64,000 nt of DNA from Amycolatopsis acidicola (GTDB taxonomy: Bacteria > Actinomycetota > Actinomycetes > Mycobacteriales > Pseudonocardiaceae): contig NZ_VMNW02000022.1 in the NCBI RefSeq assembly GCF_007713735.2, positions 39,014 through 103,013 of the forward strand. Reading direction: 5' to 3'. The notes beneath the pieces are model-generated. The model ran no database searches. It had not been told where the DNA came from and saw only the letters and a program-made list of their open reading frames with translations. Made by a program: the position numbers and the translations under genes. This document shows, one piece after another, positions 1-8,200 of this stretch; position 1 is the first letter of the stretch, and every line of letters begins with the position of its first letter.

Positions 1-70
1 CACGGCCGCGGGGTGCGCGAAACCCGGCGCGCCGACGCTGGATCACGGCCTGACCGGTTCGGGGAAGGGG

Positions 71-1087
71 ATGATCGTGCGTTCCGATCACGCGAACGAA
101 AGGGCGGAGCTCAAGGTCTCCGCCGATGTCGGCAGCTGGCTCTCCCGGCGCAGCAGCCACGCTGCCGGCTGGCGGGCCGAGGAGCTCGTGGCCGCGAAAC
201 GGGGGAGCACCGTCAGCGTCGTCATCCCGGCACGCGACGAGGAGGAGACGGTCGGGGACATCGTCCGCACCATCCGGCGTGAGCTGATGGAGGCCGTGCC
301 GCTGGTGGACGAGCTGCTGGTGGTGGATTCCCGCTCGCAGGACGGCACGGCGCGCGTCGCGGCCGAAGCCGGGGCCGCGGTCGTGGCGCAGGACGCGGTG
401 CTGCCGTCGCTGGAAGGCATGGCGGGCAAGGGAGAAGCGCTCTGGAAAGGGCTCGCGTCGACGACCGGTGACCTGGTGGTGTTCGTCGACGGCGATCTCT
501 ACGACTTCAGCAGCGACTACGTGACGGGACTGCTCGGCCCGTTGCTGACCGACGCGGAAGTGGCCTACGTCAAGGGTTTCTACCACCGGCCGCTGGGCAG
601 CGACGCGGACGGCGGTGGCCGGGTGACCGAGCTGGTCGCGCGACCGTTGCTGAACATGTACTGGCCCGAGCTGGCCGGGTTCGTCCAGCCGCTCGCGGGC
701 GAGTACGCCGGGCGCCGCGAGGTGCTGGAGAGCATCCCGTTCGTGGTCGACTACGGCGTCGAGGTCGGGCACCTGATCGACATCCTCGCCGCGCGGGGGC
801 TGGACGCGCTCGCGCAGGTCGATCTCGGCAAGCGCACCCACCGCCACCAGAGCACCCAGGCGCTGGGGCGGATGTCGGGGCAGATCATGCAGACGGTGTT
901 CGACCGGCTCGCGCGGCACGGGCGGCTGGTGTCGGCGCTACCGCCCGCGACACTGCTGGCCCAGTTCCGCCGCGGCGAGTCCGAGCACGGGGTCGAGCGG
1001 GAGATGGTGCTGACGGACGTGACGTGCCGGCAACGCCCGCCGCTCGCCGACCTGCGAGGGGAGGACAGGGTGCGCGACATCGCCTGA
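71..1087 (+). CDS. gpgS: Glucosyl-3-phosphoglycerate synthase (GpgS), GT81-type glycosyltransferase
   Basis: A 338-aa retaining GT-A glycosyltransferase that joins glucose from NDP-glucose to 3-phosphoglycerate, the first step toward glucosylglycerate and the reducing end of methylglucose lipopolysaccharides. Visible motifs: VSVVIPARDEEE opening the Rossmann-like domain (about residues 50-60), VVDSRSQDGT, the GKGEALWKGL nucleotide-sugar loop, the metal-binding VDGDL, and the acceptor region from FVQPLAGEYAGRR through GVEVGHLIDIL to the THRHQST loop near residue 260. Length fits the mycobacterial enzyme (Rv1208). The ATG has a good GGGGAAGGGG ribosome site just upstream. The gene stands alone here: the next gene is convergent. 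Family assignment is firm; the lipopolysaccharide role is by analogy. Confidence 0.93.
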   Translation: MIVRSDHANERAELKVSADVGSWLSRRSSHAAGWRAEELVAAKRGSTVSVVIPARDEEETVGDIVRTIRRELMEAVPLVDELLVVDSRSQDGTARVAAEAGAAVVAQDAVLPSLEGMAGKGEALWKGLASTTGDLVVFVDGDLYDFSSDYVTGLLGPLLTDAEVAYVKGFYHRPLGSDADGGGRVTELVARPLLNMYWPELAGFVQPLAGEYAGRREVLESIPFVVDYGVEVGHLIDILAARGLDALAQVDLGKRTHRHQSTQALGRMSGQIMQTVFDRLARHGRLVSALPPATLLAQFRRGESEHGVEREMVLTDVTCRQRPPLADLRGEDRVRDIA

Positions 1088-1226
1088 GCGGGCTTGGAGA
1101 ACCGGCGTGCCGCGACGTGCGGGTGCGGCGCGGCTCGTACGTAGATCCGGTGGCTCTGCGCGGGTCGTCGTGCCGGACGAGCGGTGGATTTCCGATCAGG
1201 CCGCGCACGGTCGTCGGCCTGCGCGC

Positions 1227-1934
1227 CTAAGCGGCGTCGTGGAAAACGAGGCCCAGGGTGTGGCGGATCCCGGTCCGGACGGTGCTCACGCCGTGCCGGA
1301 CCGGGGACGCCGACCAGCCGCGCGCGGAGCGCACGGGGCGGTCGCGCGTGGTGAAGATCAGCGCGTCGCCTTGGCCCAGCGCGGTGACCGTGCCGCGGGA
1401 CTGCGCGCGCGGCCGCTGCTCGACGAGCAGGAACTCGCCGCCGGTGTGGTCGGTGCCGGGTTCGTCGAGCCCGATCACGACCTGCAGCGGGAAGACGAGC
1501 TCGCCGTAGAGGTCGCGGTGCAGGGCATTCCAGTCCCCGGCCTGATAGCGCAACAGGATCGGAGTCGGCCGGACCTGCCCGGCGCGGTGGCATTCCGCCA
1601 GCCACGTCTCCAGCTCGTCCGGCCATCGCGCGTCCCAGCCCAGCCGCGTCGCCCAGTCACGCGCGATCGGGAGCAGGCGCGGGTAGAACGCGTCGCGCAG
1701 TTCGCGCACGGTGTCCGGTAACGGGTAGCCGAAGTAGCGGTACTGCCCGGACCCGAAGCGGTACCGCGCCATGTCGATGGTCGAACGGAATCTCGCCACG
1801 TCGTCGTAAAGCGCCGACAGCGCCCGGCATTCGTCCTTTTCGAGGAGCGCCGGGATGCGGGCGCAGCCGTACGCGTCGACCTCCGTCGCGAGTGCTGTCC
1901 AGTCTTGTGCGGCAAGGCGTTCGGGGAAGTTCAC
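1227..1934 (-). CDS. 2-oxoglutarate/Fe(II)-dependent oxygenase family protein
   Basis: A 235-aa protein of the prolyl-4-hydroxylase-like 2OG-Fe(II) oxygenase superfamily. The iron-binding facial triad is readable: HRDLYG gives the H-x-D pair, and RHGVSTVRTGIRHTLGLVFHD supplies the distal histidine followed by the arginine expected to hold 2-oxoglutarate. Between them is a jelly-roll core with LQVVIGLDEPGTDHTGGEFLLVEQRPR, typical of the group that includes proteins annotated as 2OG-Fe(II) oxygenases of unknown substrate. The start is a GTG (MNFPERL). It is convergent with gpgS, with a 139-bp gap holding nothing recognisable. The substrate cannot be inferred. Confidence 0.8.
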   Translation of the reverse strand: MNFPERLAAQDWTALATEVDAYGCARIPALLEKDECRALSALYDDVARFRSTIDMARYRFGSGQYRYFGYPLPDTVRELRDAFYPRLLPIARDWATRLGWDARWPDELETWLAECHRAGQVRPTPILLRYQAGDWNALHRDLYGELVFPLQVVIGLDEPGTDHTGGEFLLVEQRPRAQSRGTVTALGQGDALIFTTRDRPVRSARGWSASPVRHGVSTVRTGIRHTLGLVFHDAA

Positions 1935-1990
1935 CCCGCCCAGTGTCGTGCCGGGCGGGCGTCGTCGCTGGCGGCTTTCGGCCGTCTCGC

Positions 1991-2428
1991 TCAGGCCGCG
2001 AGATCGCCCTGCGCGATCACCTTCGTGATCTTCGCGCGCACCAGCGCCTCGCCGGGGACGGCGTTGCGCTTGCCGAACTGCTCACCCTGGTCCTCGCCCA
2101 TGTACCGGGCGCCGATGGCGATCGACCACGGCAGCATCTCGTCCAGGTCCTCGGACAGCTCGGCCTCGGCGGTGAACTGGACGAAGGAGAACGGCGGCCG
2201 CTGGTCGTCGACGGTCAGCGAAAGCCTCGGCTGCCGGCGCAAAGCCTTGCCCTTCACCGTTTCCACGCCGGTGTTGAAGATCAGCTCGTCACCGCCGCCG
2301 CCTTCGTTGAGCACGAACCAGACCGGCGTGACGTGCGGAGTGCCGTCGGCGCGCACCACCGCCAGCTTGCCCGTCCTCGTCCCCGCGCTCGCGAACTCCC
2401 ACCACTGGTCCCGGCTCATCTCGTACAT
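1991..2428 (-). CDS. PPOX-class, probably F420-dependent, flavin/deazaflavin oxidoreductase
   Basis: A 145-aa split beta-barrel protein of the pyridoxamine 5'-phosphate oxidase-like superfamily. Features: a basic GTRTGKLAVVRADGTPHVTPVWFVL segment at residues 16-40, where these proteins bind cofactor phosphate, then LIFNTGVETVKGKALRRQPRLSLTVDD, and a C-terminal RAKITKVIAQ strand. The pattern matches the Rv1155-like (TIGR03618) group, most of which use F420 rather than FMN; this cofactor choice is by family, not proven. Divergent from the MarR gene with only 50 bp between start codons, so the two probably share a regulatory region. Confidence 0.8.
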   Translation of the reverse strand: MYEMSRDQWWEFASAGTRTGKLAVVRADGTPHVTPVWFVLNEGGGGDELIFNTGVETVKGKALRRQPRLSLTVDDQRPPFSFVQFTAEAELSEDLDEMLPWSIAIGARYMGEDQGEQFGKRNAVPGEALVRAKITKVIAQGDLAA

Positions 2429-2478
2429 GTGCCCGAACGTAACGGATCACCGCCGGAGCGGCATGCCATGATGACGGC

Positions 2479-2940
2479 ATGGGCCCGGACGTGGACGAAG
2501 GCGTGCGGACGATGCTGCTGCTCATGCCCCGGCTGGTCGGCCGCGCGAAGAAGATCCCGGTGCCCGCCAGCCTGAGCTCGTTTTCGCTGGCGCCACGGCA
2601 TCTTTCGCTGCTGTCGTACCTGCTCTTCGACGGGCCGCTGCACGTGAACGAGCTCGCCGCCCGGCTCGAGGTCGCGCCCACCACGGTCAGCCTGATGGTC
2701 GGCGACCTCGCCCGCAGCGGCATCCTCGACCGCGCCGAGGACGAGAACGACCGCCGCCGCACGATCGTGAGCATCGCCGGGCGCTACCGGGCCGACGTCG
2801 AGGGCTGGCTGGCCAGCGGCGCCCGCGCGTGGCGGAAGGTGCTCGCGCCGCTCACGCCCGAGCAGCGCGGTCTGTTCATCGAGACGCTCCAAGCCTACGA
2901 ACGCGAAGTCGAACGCGCGGGCCCGGAGCACGACACATAG
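2479..2940 (+). CDS. MarR-family transcriptional regulator
   Basis: A 153-aa winged-helix regulator. The central LAPRHLSLLSYLLFDGPLHVNELAARLEV-type helix-turn-helix (residues 35-70), TVSLMVGDLARSGILDRAEDENDRRR recognition helix and wing, and the flanking helical dimerisation segments are standard MarR. The D-E-N-D-R-R-R wing motif is the family signature. It is transcribed away from the PPOX gene. The 50-bp gap contains near-palindromic sequence around GGCATGCCATGATGACGGCATG-like half-sites that could serve as an operator covering both promoters. Ligand unknown. It is followed at 68 bp by the condensin-like operon, but there is a repeat copy between them and no evidence that it controls that operon. 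Confidence 0.85.
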   Translation: MGPDVDEGVRTMLLLMPRLVGRAKKIPVPASLSSFSLAPRHLSLLSYLLFDGPLHVNELAARLEVAPTTVSLMVGDLARSGILDRAEDENDRRRTIVSIAGRYRADVEGWLASGARAWRKVLAPLTPEQRGLFIETLQAYEREVERAGPEHDT

Positions 2941-2950
2941 CCCGCACCGT

Positions 2951-2991
2951 CACCCACCGCCGCCCTCAACCGACGCGCTGCGCGCGGCTCG
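2951..2991 (+). repeat. Dispersed intergenic repeat, copy A
   Basis: A segment reading CACCC-ACCGCCGCCCTCAAC-CGACGCGCTGCGCGCGGCT lies just upstream of the kleisin gene. Near-identical versions occur at 11370-11412, 11547-11589 and, inverted and shortened, at 55789-55825. The 3' part GCGCTGCGCGC can fold on itself. Function unknown. Confidence 0.6.
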
Positions 2992-3007
2992 CCTAGTCTG
3001 CTGGACT

Positions 3008-4480
3008 GTGCGAGACGCGGACCTGATCAGCGGCGGGCTGGTCGACGAGGGCCTGGCTCGGCGGCTCAAGGCGCTCGCCTGCACCGCGCCGCTGCACGAC
3101 CTCGACGCCCGCAAGGCCAAACTCGACTGGGCCGATGCCACCGTCTACCAGATGGCCGAGATCGCGCTGCACACGATCGACCAGGTCACCATCGCGATGG
3201 ACTTCGACACCGGCGCCGACCACGAGGACGTCATCCGCCGCCTGCAGCCGTTCATCGCCGCGCAGGCCCCGGACCGCCTGGCCGACGAGCACCAGCGCGT
3301 CGCCCGCTGGGTGCTGGACAACCTGATCAACGTCGGCACCGCCGACCGCGGATTCCGCCGCGTGTACGGCAGCGTCGACGCCTCCGGCGCGTACCGCCGC
3401 CGCGCGTTCGACTTCAAACTGCTCATCGAGCTGGCCGCCCCGGACGGCGAGGTGTACCTGCGCGCCAGCGACGAAGCGATCAACGTCCTCGTCGGTGCGC
3501 TCGACACCGACGTGGAGTCCGCGCAGATCGCGGCCGAGGTGAAGCTCGAAAACCTGATCAGCCGCGGCAGGCTCGCCGACGCCAAGCTCGCCGCCGAGCA
3601 GGCGCGCTACCGCACCGTGCAGTACGGGGAAACCTTGCGCGCCAAGCTCGACGCCACTCGCCGCGACGTGCGCGCGGTCGACTGGGCCGAAGAGATGCCC
3701 GAGCTGCTCGACTCCGCGCTCACCCACATCGAGAGCCGGTTCCGCGCGGAGAACGCGATCCTGCGCAACATCACCCGAGCCCGGGACGAGGCCGAGGACG
3801 TCGACCACAAGCGCCGCGCCGCCGAGCTGGTGGACATCGTCGGCGACTGCATCTCGCGGCATACGCAGCTGCAGTCCCGGCTGCAGGCGGCGGGCGCGAT
3901 CTTCCGCGCGGAGCAGGACAGGCAGCAGTTCTCCGGCCCGCCGCAGCGCGCCACCCTCGACCTGTTCGGCCAGCTGCTCGTGCCCACGCTGGAGCTGCCG
4001 ATCGCCGACGCGGTCACCCCGGCGGAGGATTTCTTCCACGCCGTCGCCGGGCTGAACGTGCCCGCCGTCCCCGCGCTGCCGTCGCTCGTTTCGCTGCTGC
4101 TGCGCCCGGCGCCGGAGCGGGACAAGGTGATCGGCGAGCTGCCGGAGCCGGAGCTCGTCCCGTCGGAAACCACCGACTACTACAGTGACGAGCAGTGGCG
4201 CCACGCCGACGAGCTGCTCGACCTGCCCGAGGTGCCGAGGCGGCTGTCCGGGCTGCTCGCCGAGGCCCGAGAGACCGACCCGCAGCTGGCGCGGCTGGTC
4301 GCGCTGCGGGCGTTGCACTCCTACAGTCCGGAGGTCGGCGCGGCCGTGCGGCAGGGGGGCGATCGCGCGCTGCTGGCCGTGGACGACGGGACCTTGCTGG
4401 AGGACGCGGAGTTCGGCGGCGCGGACCTGTTGCTCGGCACGGCCCGGATCGAGCGCGAAGACGAGGGGGAGGTGGCATGA
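3008..4480 (+). CDS. Kleisin-like subunit (MukF/MksF/JetA-type) of a condensin-like complex
   Basis: A 490-aa, strongly helical protein. The stretch YLRASDEAINVLVGALDTD (about residues 157-175) followed by long helices (SAQIAAEVKLENLISRG, KLAAEQARYRTVQY) resembles the helical middle of MukF/MksF/JetA proteins. The N-terminal 120 residues are helical and could be the winged-helix dimer domain. The acidic C-terminus (ALLAVDDGTLLEDAEFGGADLLLG) would contact the SMC head. The GTG start lacks a strong ribosome site. The stop overlaps the next gene (ATGA), and the order kleisin-small subunit-SMC matches mukFEB and jetABC. No hydrolase, nuclease or membrane motif is visible. Confidence that it is the kleisin comes mainly from gene order and the MukF-like helical repeats; a profile search would be needed to name the subfamily. 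Confidence 0.65.
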   Translation: MRDADLISGGLVDEGLARRLKALACTAPLHDLDARKAKLDWADATVYQMAEIALHTIDQVTIAMDFDTGADHEDVIRRLQPFIAAQAPDRLADEHQRVARWVLDNLINVGTADRGFRRVYGSVDASGAYRRRAFDFKLLIELAAPDGEVYLRASDEAINVLVGALDTDVESAQIAAEVKLENLISRGRLADAKLAAEQARYRTVQYGETLRAKLDATRRDVRAVDWAEEMPELLDSALTHIESRFRAENAILRNITRARDEAEDVDHKRRAAELVDIVGDCISRHTQLQSRLQAAGAIFRAEQDRQQFSGPPQRATLDLFGQLLVPTLELPIADAVTPAEDFFHAVAGLNVPAVPALPSLVSLLLRPAPERDKVIGELPEPELVPSETTDYYSDEQWRHADELLDLPEVPRRLSGLLAEARETDPQLARLVALRALHSYSPEVGAAVRQGGDRALLAVDDGTLLEDAEFGGADLLLGTARIEREDEGEVA

Positions 4481-5265
4481 ACAATTCCGATGTCGAGAGC
4501 GCTGCGCGGCTGATCTCGTTCGGGATGAAGCCGAAGCAGTTGCCGGGCCGGGACGTCGTGTACGGCGACCTCGTGCGCCGGTACGGCGAAGACAGCGCTT
4601 TCAAGCAGCTCACCAACTCCGTCGCGGCCGGGCTGGGCCTGATGGTGCTCGACGTGAGCACACAGGCGGGCGCGGTGCTCGCGGCCACCGACGAGTCCGT
4701 GTTCGAGATCAAGATGGACTCGTACGCGCGGCAGAGCAAGATCCGCGAGCGCCGCGAGACCGAGAAGGTGCTGCACGGGCTGGTGCACCTGGCCACGGCC
4801 GCGCTCGGCTATCCGCGCCCGGACGATCTGGCCAACGACACCTACATCGGCCGCGTGAGCGTCGAGCAGGTCGACGGAGTGGTGCGCGAAGCGTGCCGGA
4901 TCCTCGACGAGCGCGCCGCGAAGGCGGAGTTGAACAACGACCCGCTGTCCGACGCCCCCGAGCTGGAGCAGGCCTGGCGCGCGTACGCCCGGCGCCCGGC
5001 CGCGGCGGCGACGAAGGACGGCAGGCTCGCCTCGGACACCACCCGCGGCATGGTGTCGCGCGCGCTGCGTTTCCTGTCCGACCAGGGTTTCCTCGTGCAG
5101 GTCAACAGCGACCAGGGCGGTACGTACCGCACCACGCCGCGGTACCAGATCCAGGTGCGGGAGCTGGCCGCGGACAGCGCGTTCGAGGAGCTGCTGGAAC
5201 TCGGCGTGGTCGCGGTGGGGGATGCCGCCGGCACGCTTCGTCCGTCCATTTCGGACACTCTTTAG
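4477..5265 (+). CDS. MukE/MksE/JetB-like (KITE) subunit of the condensin-like complex
   Basis: A 262-aa protein beginning MNNSDVESAARLISFGMKPK. The ATG overlaps the previous stop codon, so the two are translationally coupled. A longer in-frame extension exists upstream but lies inside the previous gene and has no initiation signal. The C-terminal half has the pattern of two winged helices: TTRGMVSRALRFLSDQGFLVQ followed by GGTYRTTPRYQIQVRELAADSAFEELLELG, as in MukE and JetB, which bridge the kleisin and the ATPase heads. The middle (RQSKIRERRETEKVLHGLVHL) is a charged helix. No catalytic motif is seen. The role is inferred from position between a kleisin-like gene and an SMC-like ATPase and from size. 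Confidence 0.6.
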   Translation: MNNSDVESAARLISFGMKPKQLPGRDVVYGDLVRRYGEDSAFKQLTNSVAAGLGLMVLDVSTQAGAVLAATDESVFEIKMDSYARQSKIRERRETEKVLHGLVHLATAALGYPRPDDLANDTYIGRVSVEQVDGVVREACRILDERAAKAELNNDPLSDAPELEQAWRAYARRPAAAATKDGRLASDTTRGMVSRALRFLSDQGFLVQVNSDQGGTYRTTPRYQIQVRELAADSAFEELLELGVVAVGDAAGTLRPSISDTL

Positions 5266-5272
5266 GGGTCGC

Positions 5273-8200
5273 ATGTACGAGTTGTCTCGGGTGCGCTTGC
5301 ACTCGGTCGGTCCTTCGGGCGCGCGGTACCAGGACGTGGTGCTGGACTTCAGCGGCGTCGGGCAGGTGGTCAAGGCGCCCGCGCAGGACGCGCTGTTCAC
5401 CGCCGGGATCCACTCCGCCGACGGGGGCCTGCCGCGCCGCCCGTCACCGGCGAGCGTGCTGTTCCTGGAGAACGGCGGCGGCAAGTCGGTGCTGATCAAG
5501 CTGATCTTCTCGGTGATGCTGCCCGGCCGCCGCCAGGTCGTCGGCACCACGAACACCCGGGTGCTGGAGAAGTTCGTCGCCGCCAAGGACGTCGCGCAGG
5601 TGGCGCTGGAGTGGCAGCACACCGAGACCGGGCAGCGGATCATCACCGGCAAGGTCTCGGAATGGCGCGGGCACGTGGTGTCCAACGACCCCGCGAACCT
5701 CGTCGACTCCTGGTACTGCTTCCGCCCGAGCGCGAACACCGGGCTGGACACCCTGCCGTTCACCGCCGAGGGCAGGCTGCTGACCATGTCCGGGTTCCAG
5801 GAGAAGCTGGACGAGGCGCACCGCGCCGAACCGGAGCTGGAGCTGTCCTGGACGCGGCGGCACCACGAGTGGACCGAGCGGCTCGACGCGCTGGGGCTGG
5901 ACACCGAACTGTTCCGCTACCAGCGCGCGATGAACGCCGGCGAGGGCGAGGCGGCGGACGCGTTCGCCTTCACCTCGGACGAGGCGTTCGTGGAGTTCCT
6001 GCTCAAGGCCGTGATCTCCGAGGACGATCCGCGCGATCTCGCCGACGTGGTGCAGACGTACGCGCACAACCTCGGGCAGCGCGGGGACCTGATGGCGGAA
6101 CGGGATTTCGTCGCCGGAGCCCTGGAGCTGCTGGGCCCGCTGGCCGACGAGGAGTCCTTCGCGGCGGCGTCGCGGAAGCTCGCGGCGGTCGCGCGCGCGG
6201 ACGCGCAGGCGTTCGCGGGTTCCGTTGTGGCGCGGCACAAACTGGAGTCCGACAGGCTGGCCGGGCTCGCCGCCTTCGTGGACGAGACACGGGACGCGGA
6301 GAAGCTCGCGGAGGGGGACCACCGCCGGTTGTCCGCGGTCGTCACCGAGCTGCGCCGGGTCGTGGCGGAGCTTCGCCTCGCGGACGCGACGAAGGACAAG
6401 AAGCGCGTCGACGGTGAGTTGGCCGAGGCGCGGGCGCTGGCCGAGGCATGGCGTGAGACGGGCACGGTGCTGACGCACGCCAACGCGGTGCGCAAGGCGA
6501 GCGACATCCGCGAGCTGGTGGGGGAGCGCGAGCAGACCGCGAAACCCGCGCTGGAGGCGAAGAACGCGGCCGCGAACGCGCTCGCGCGCGGGTTGCTGGC
6601 GCTGGCGCGCGAAGCGGAGGAGCAGGCGAAGGCCGCCGAGGAGCGCGCGGGCGTAGCGCGCGAGGAAGCCGCCGCGGCGCAGCAACAGCGTGACGAGGCG
6701 ACGAGCACGGCGGCGAAGCACCGCGCGGAGGAGGCGCAGCTTTCCCGTCGTATCGAGGAAGTCCGCGCCGAGACGCAGCAGGCGGTCCGTGACGGCCTGC
6801 TCAGCGACGGCACGCAGGTGGCCGCGTCGGCGCAGGAAGCGCGCGACACAGCGGAGAACGCGGAGAACGAGCTGGCGACGCGCGAGGCGGAGCTGGAGCG
6901 TGTCGCCGAGGAACACGGCGAGGCCCAGAGCGCGCTACACGCCGCGCAGCAGCGCATGTCGTCCGCGCAGGCTCGGGCCGATCGCGCGGCGAGCGAACTC
7001 ACGAAGGCGCATCGCCGCACGGACAGCCTCGCGGCCAACCCGCGGCTGCTGGAGCTCATCGGCGGGGAGAGCGTCCAGCTGGAGACGGACACGCCTGCGC
7101 TGCTGAAACGCCTGCGCGAGGCCAGGAACACGGCCGAGCGCGAGCAGACCGCGTTGCGGATGGAGGAATCCGTCGACGAGCGCGCGCTCGCCGCGCTGGG
7201 CAGCGGTGGCCTGCTGCCCGCCCCGCCCGAGGTGCAGGCGGCGCTCGACGTGCTGGAGGAAGCCGGGATCACCGCGTGGTCCGGCTGGCGCTATCTGTCC
7301 ACAATGGACGCGAAGACCCGCGAGCGCGTGCTGGCCGAGCTGCCGCACCTCGTGGGCGGCGTGCTGGTGAACGAGGCCGCGCAGCTCGAACGCGCGCGGC
7401 GGGCGCTGGCGGACGCGAAGCTCCTGCCCAGCGTCGTGCTGCCGGTCGGCACCACGGAGTCGGTGCGGGACAAGGGTTCCGCGCCCGGGATCGAGTTCCT
7501 CGTGCCGCCGAACCCGGCGATGTACGACGAGGAAGCCGCCGACACGGAGCGCCAGGCGATCCTGGCCCGGCATTCCCGCCGCCAGAAGCAGCTGGAGGCG
7601 CTGGCCACGGCGATCGGCGACGACGCGGCGCTGGAGTGGAAGCTCACCACGTGGCGCGAGGACTACCCGCCCGGCGCGCTGGGCACGCTGGCCGAGGAGT
7701 CCGAGACGGCCGCGAGCGAGCTCGCGGAGGCACAGACGGCCGTGACCACAGCCGAGCGCGAACTGGCGGAGCTGGCAGCGCGGCGCGGCCGTCTTCGCGA
7801 GTCGATTCCCTTGCTGCGCACGGAAGCCCGCACCGGGGAGGAACGCGCCCGCAAGCTCGGCGAGCTCGCCGTCCGGGTCGCGAAGATTCCCCAGTGGACG
7901 GAAGAGGTCGAGCGGGCGCGCGAGATCCTCACCCGCGCGGACAGCGAGGCCGAGCAGGCGTCGACGCGCGCGGCGCGGGCCCGTGAGGAGGCCGCGGAGG
8001 AGCAGCGCACGGCCGACGGTCACCGCCGTACGGTCAGCAGCGCCCGCGCCGAACTCGCCGAAGTTCCCGGCGGGGGCGCGGTTTCCGAGGAAGACCCGGC
8101 GCTCAAGGAGCCCGTGGACACGCTGCGGCGGGCGTTCGCGTCGGCCAGTGACGCCTACGCGAAGGTCGAGGTGGGCAGCGACCTGCGCGCCGAGCTGGAG

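Noticed and set aside
3..53. An open frame from base 3 to a TGA at 51-53, possibly the tail of a gene upstream of gpgS
   Set aside because: Only about 16 residues are visible and they match nothing I recognise; folP precedes gpgS in M. tuberculosis but the visible tail does not support that here.
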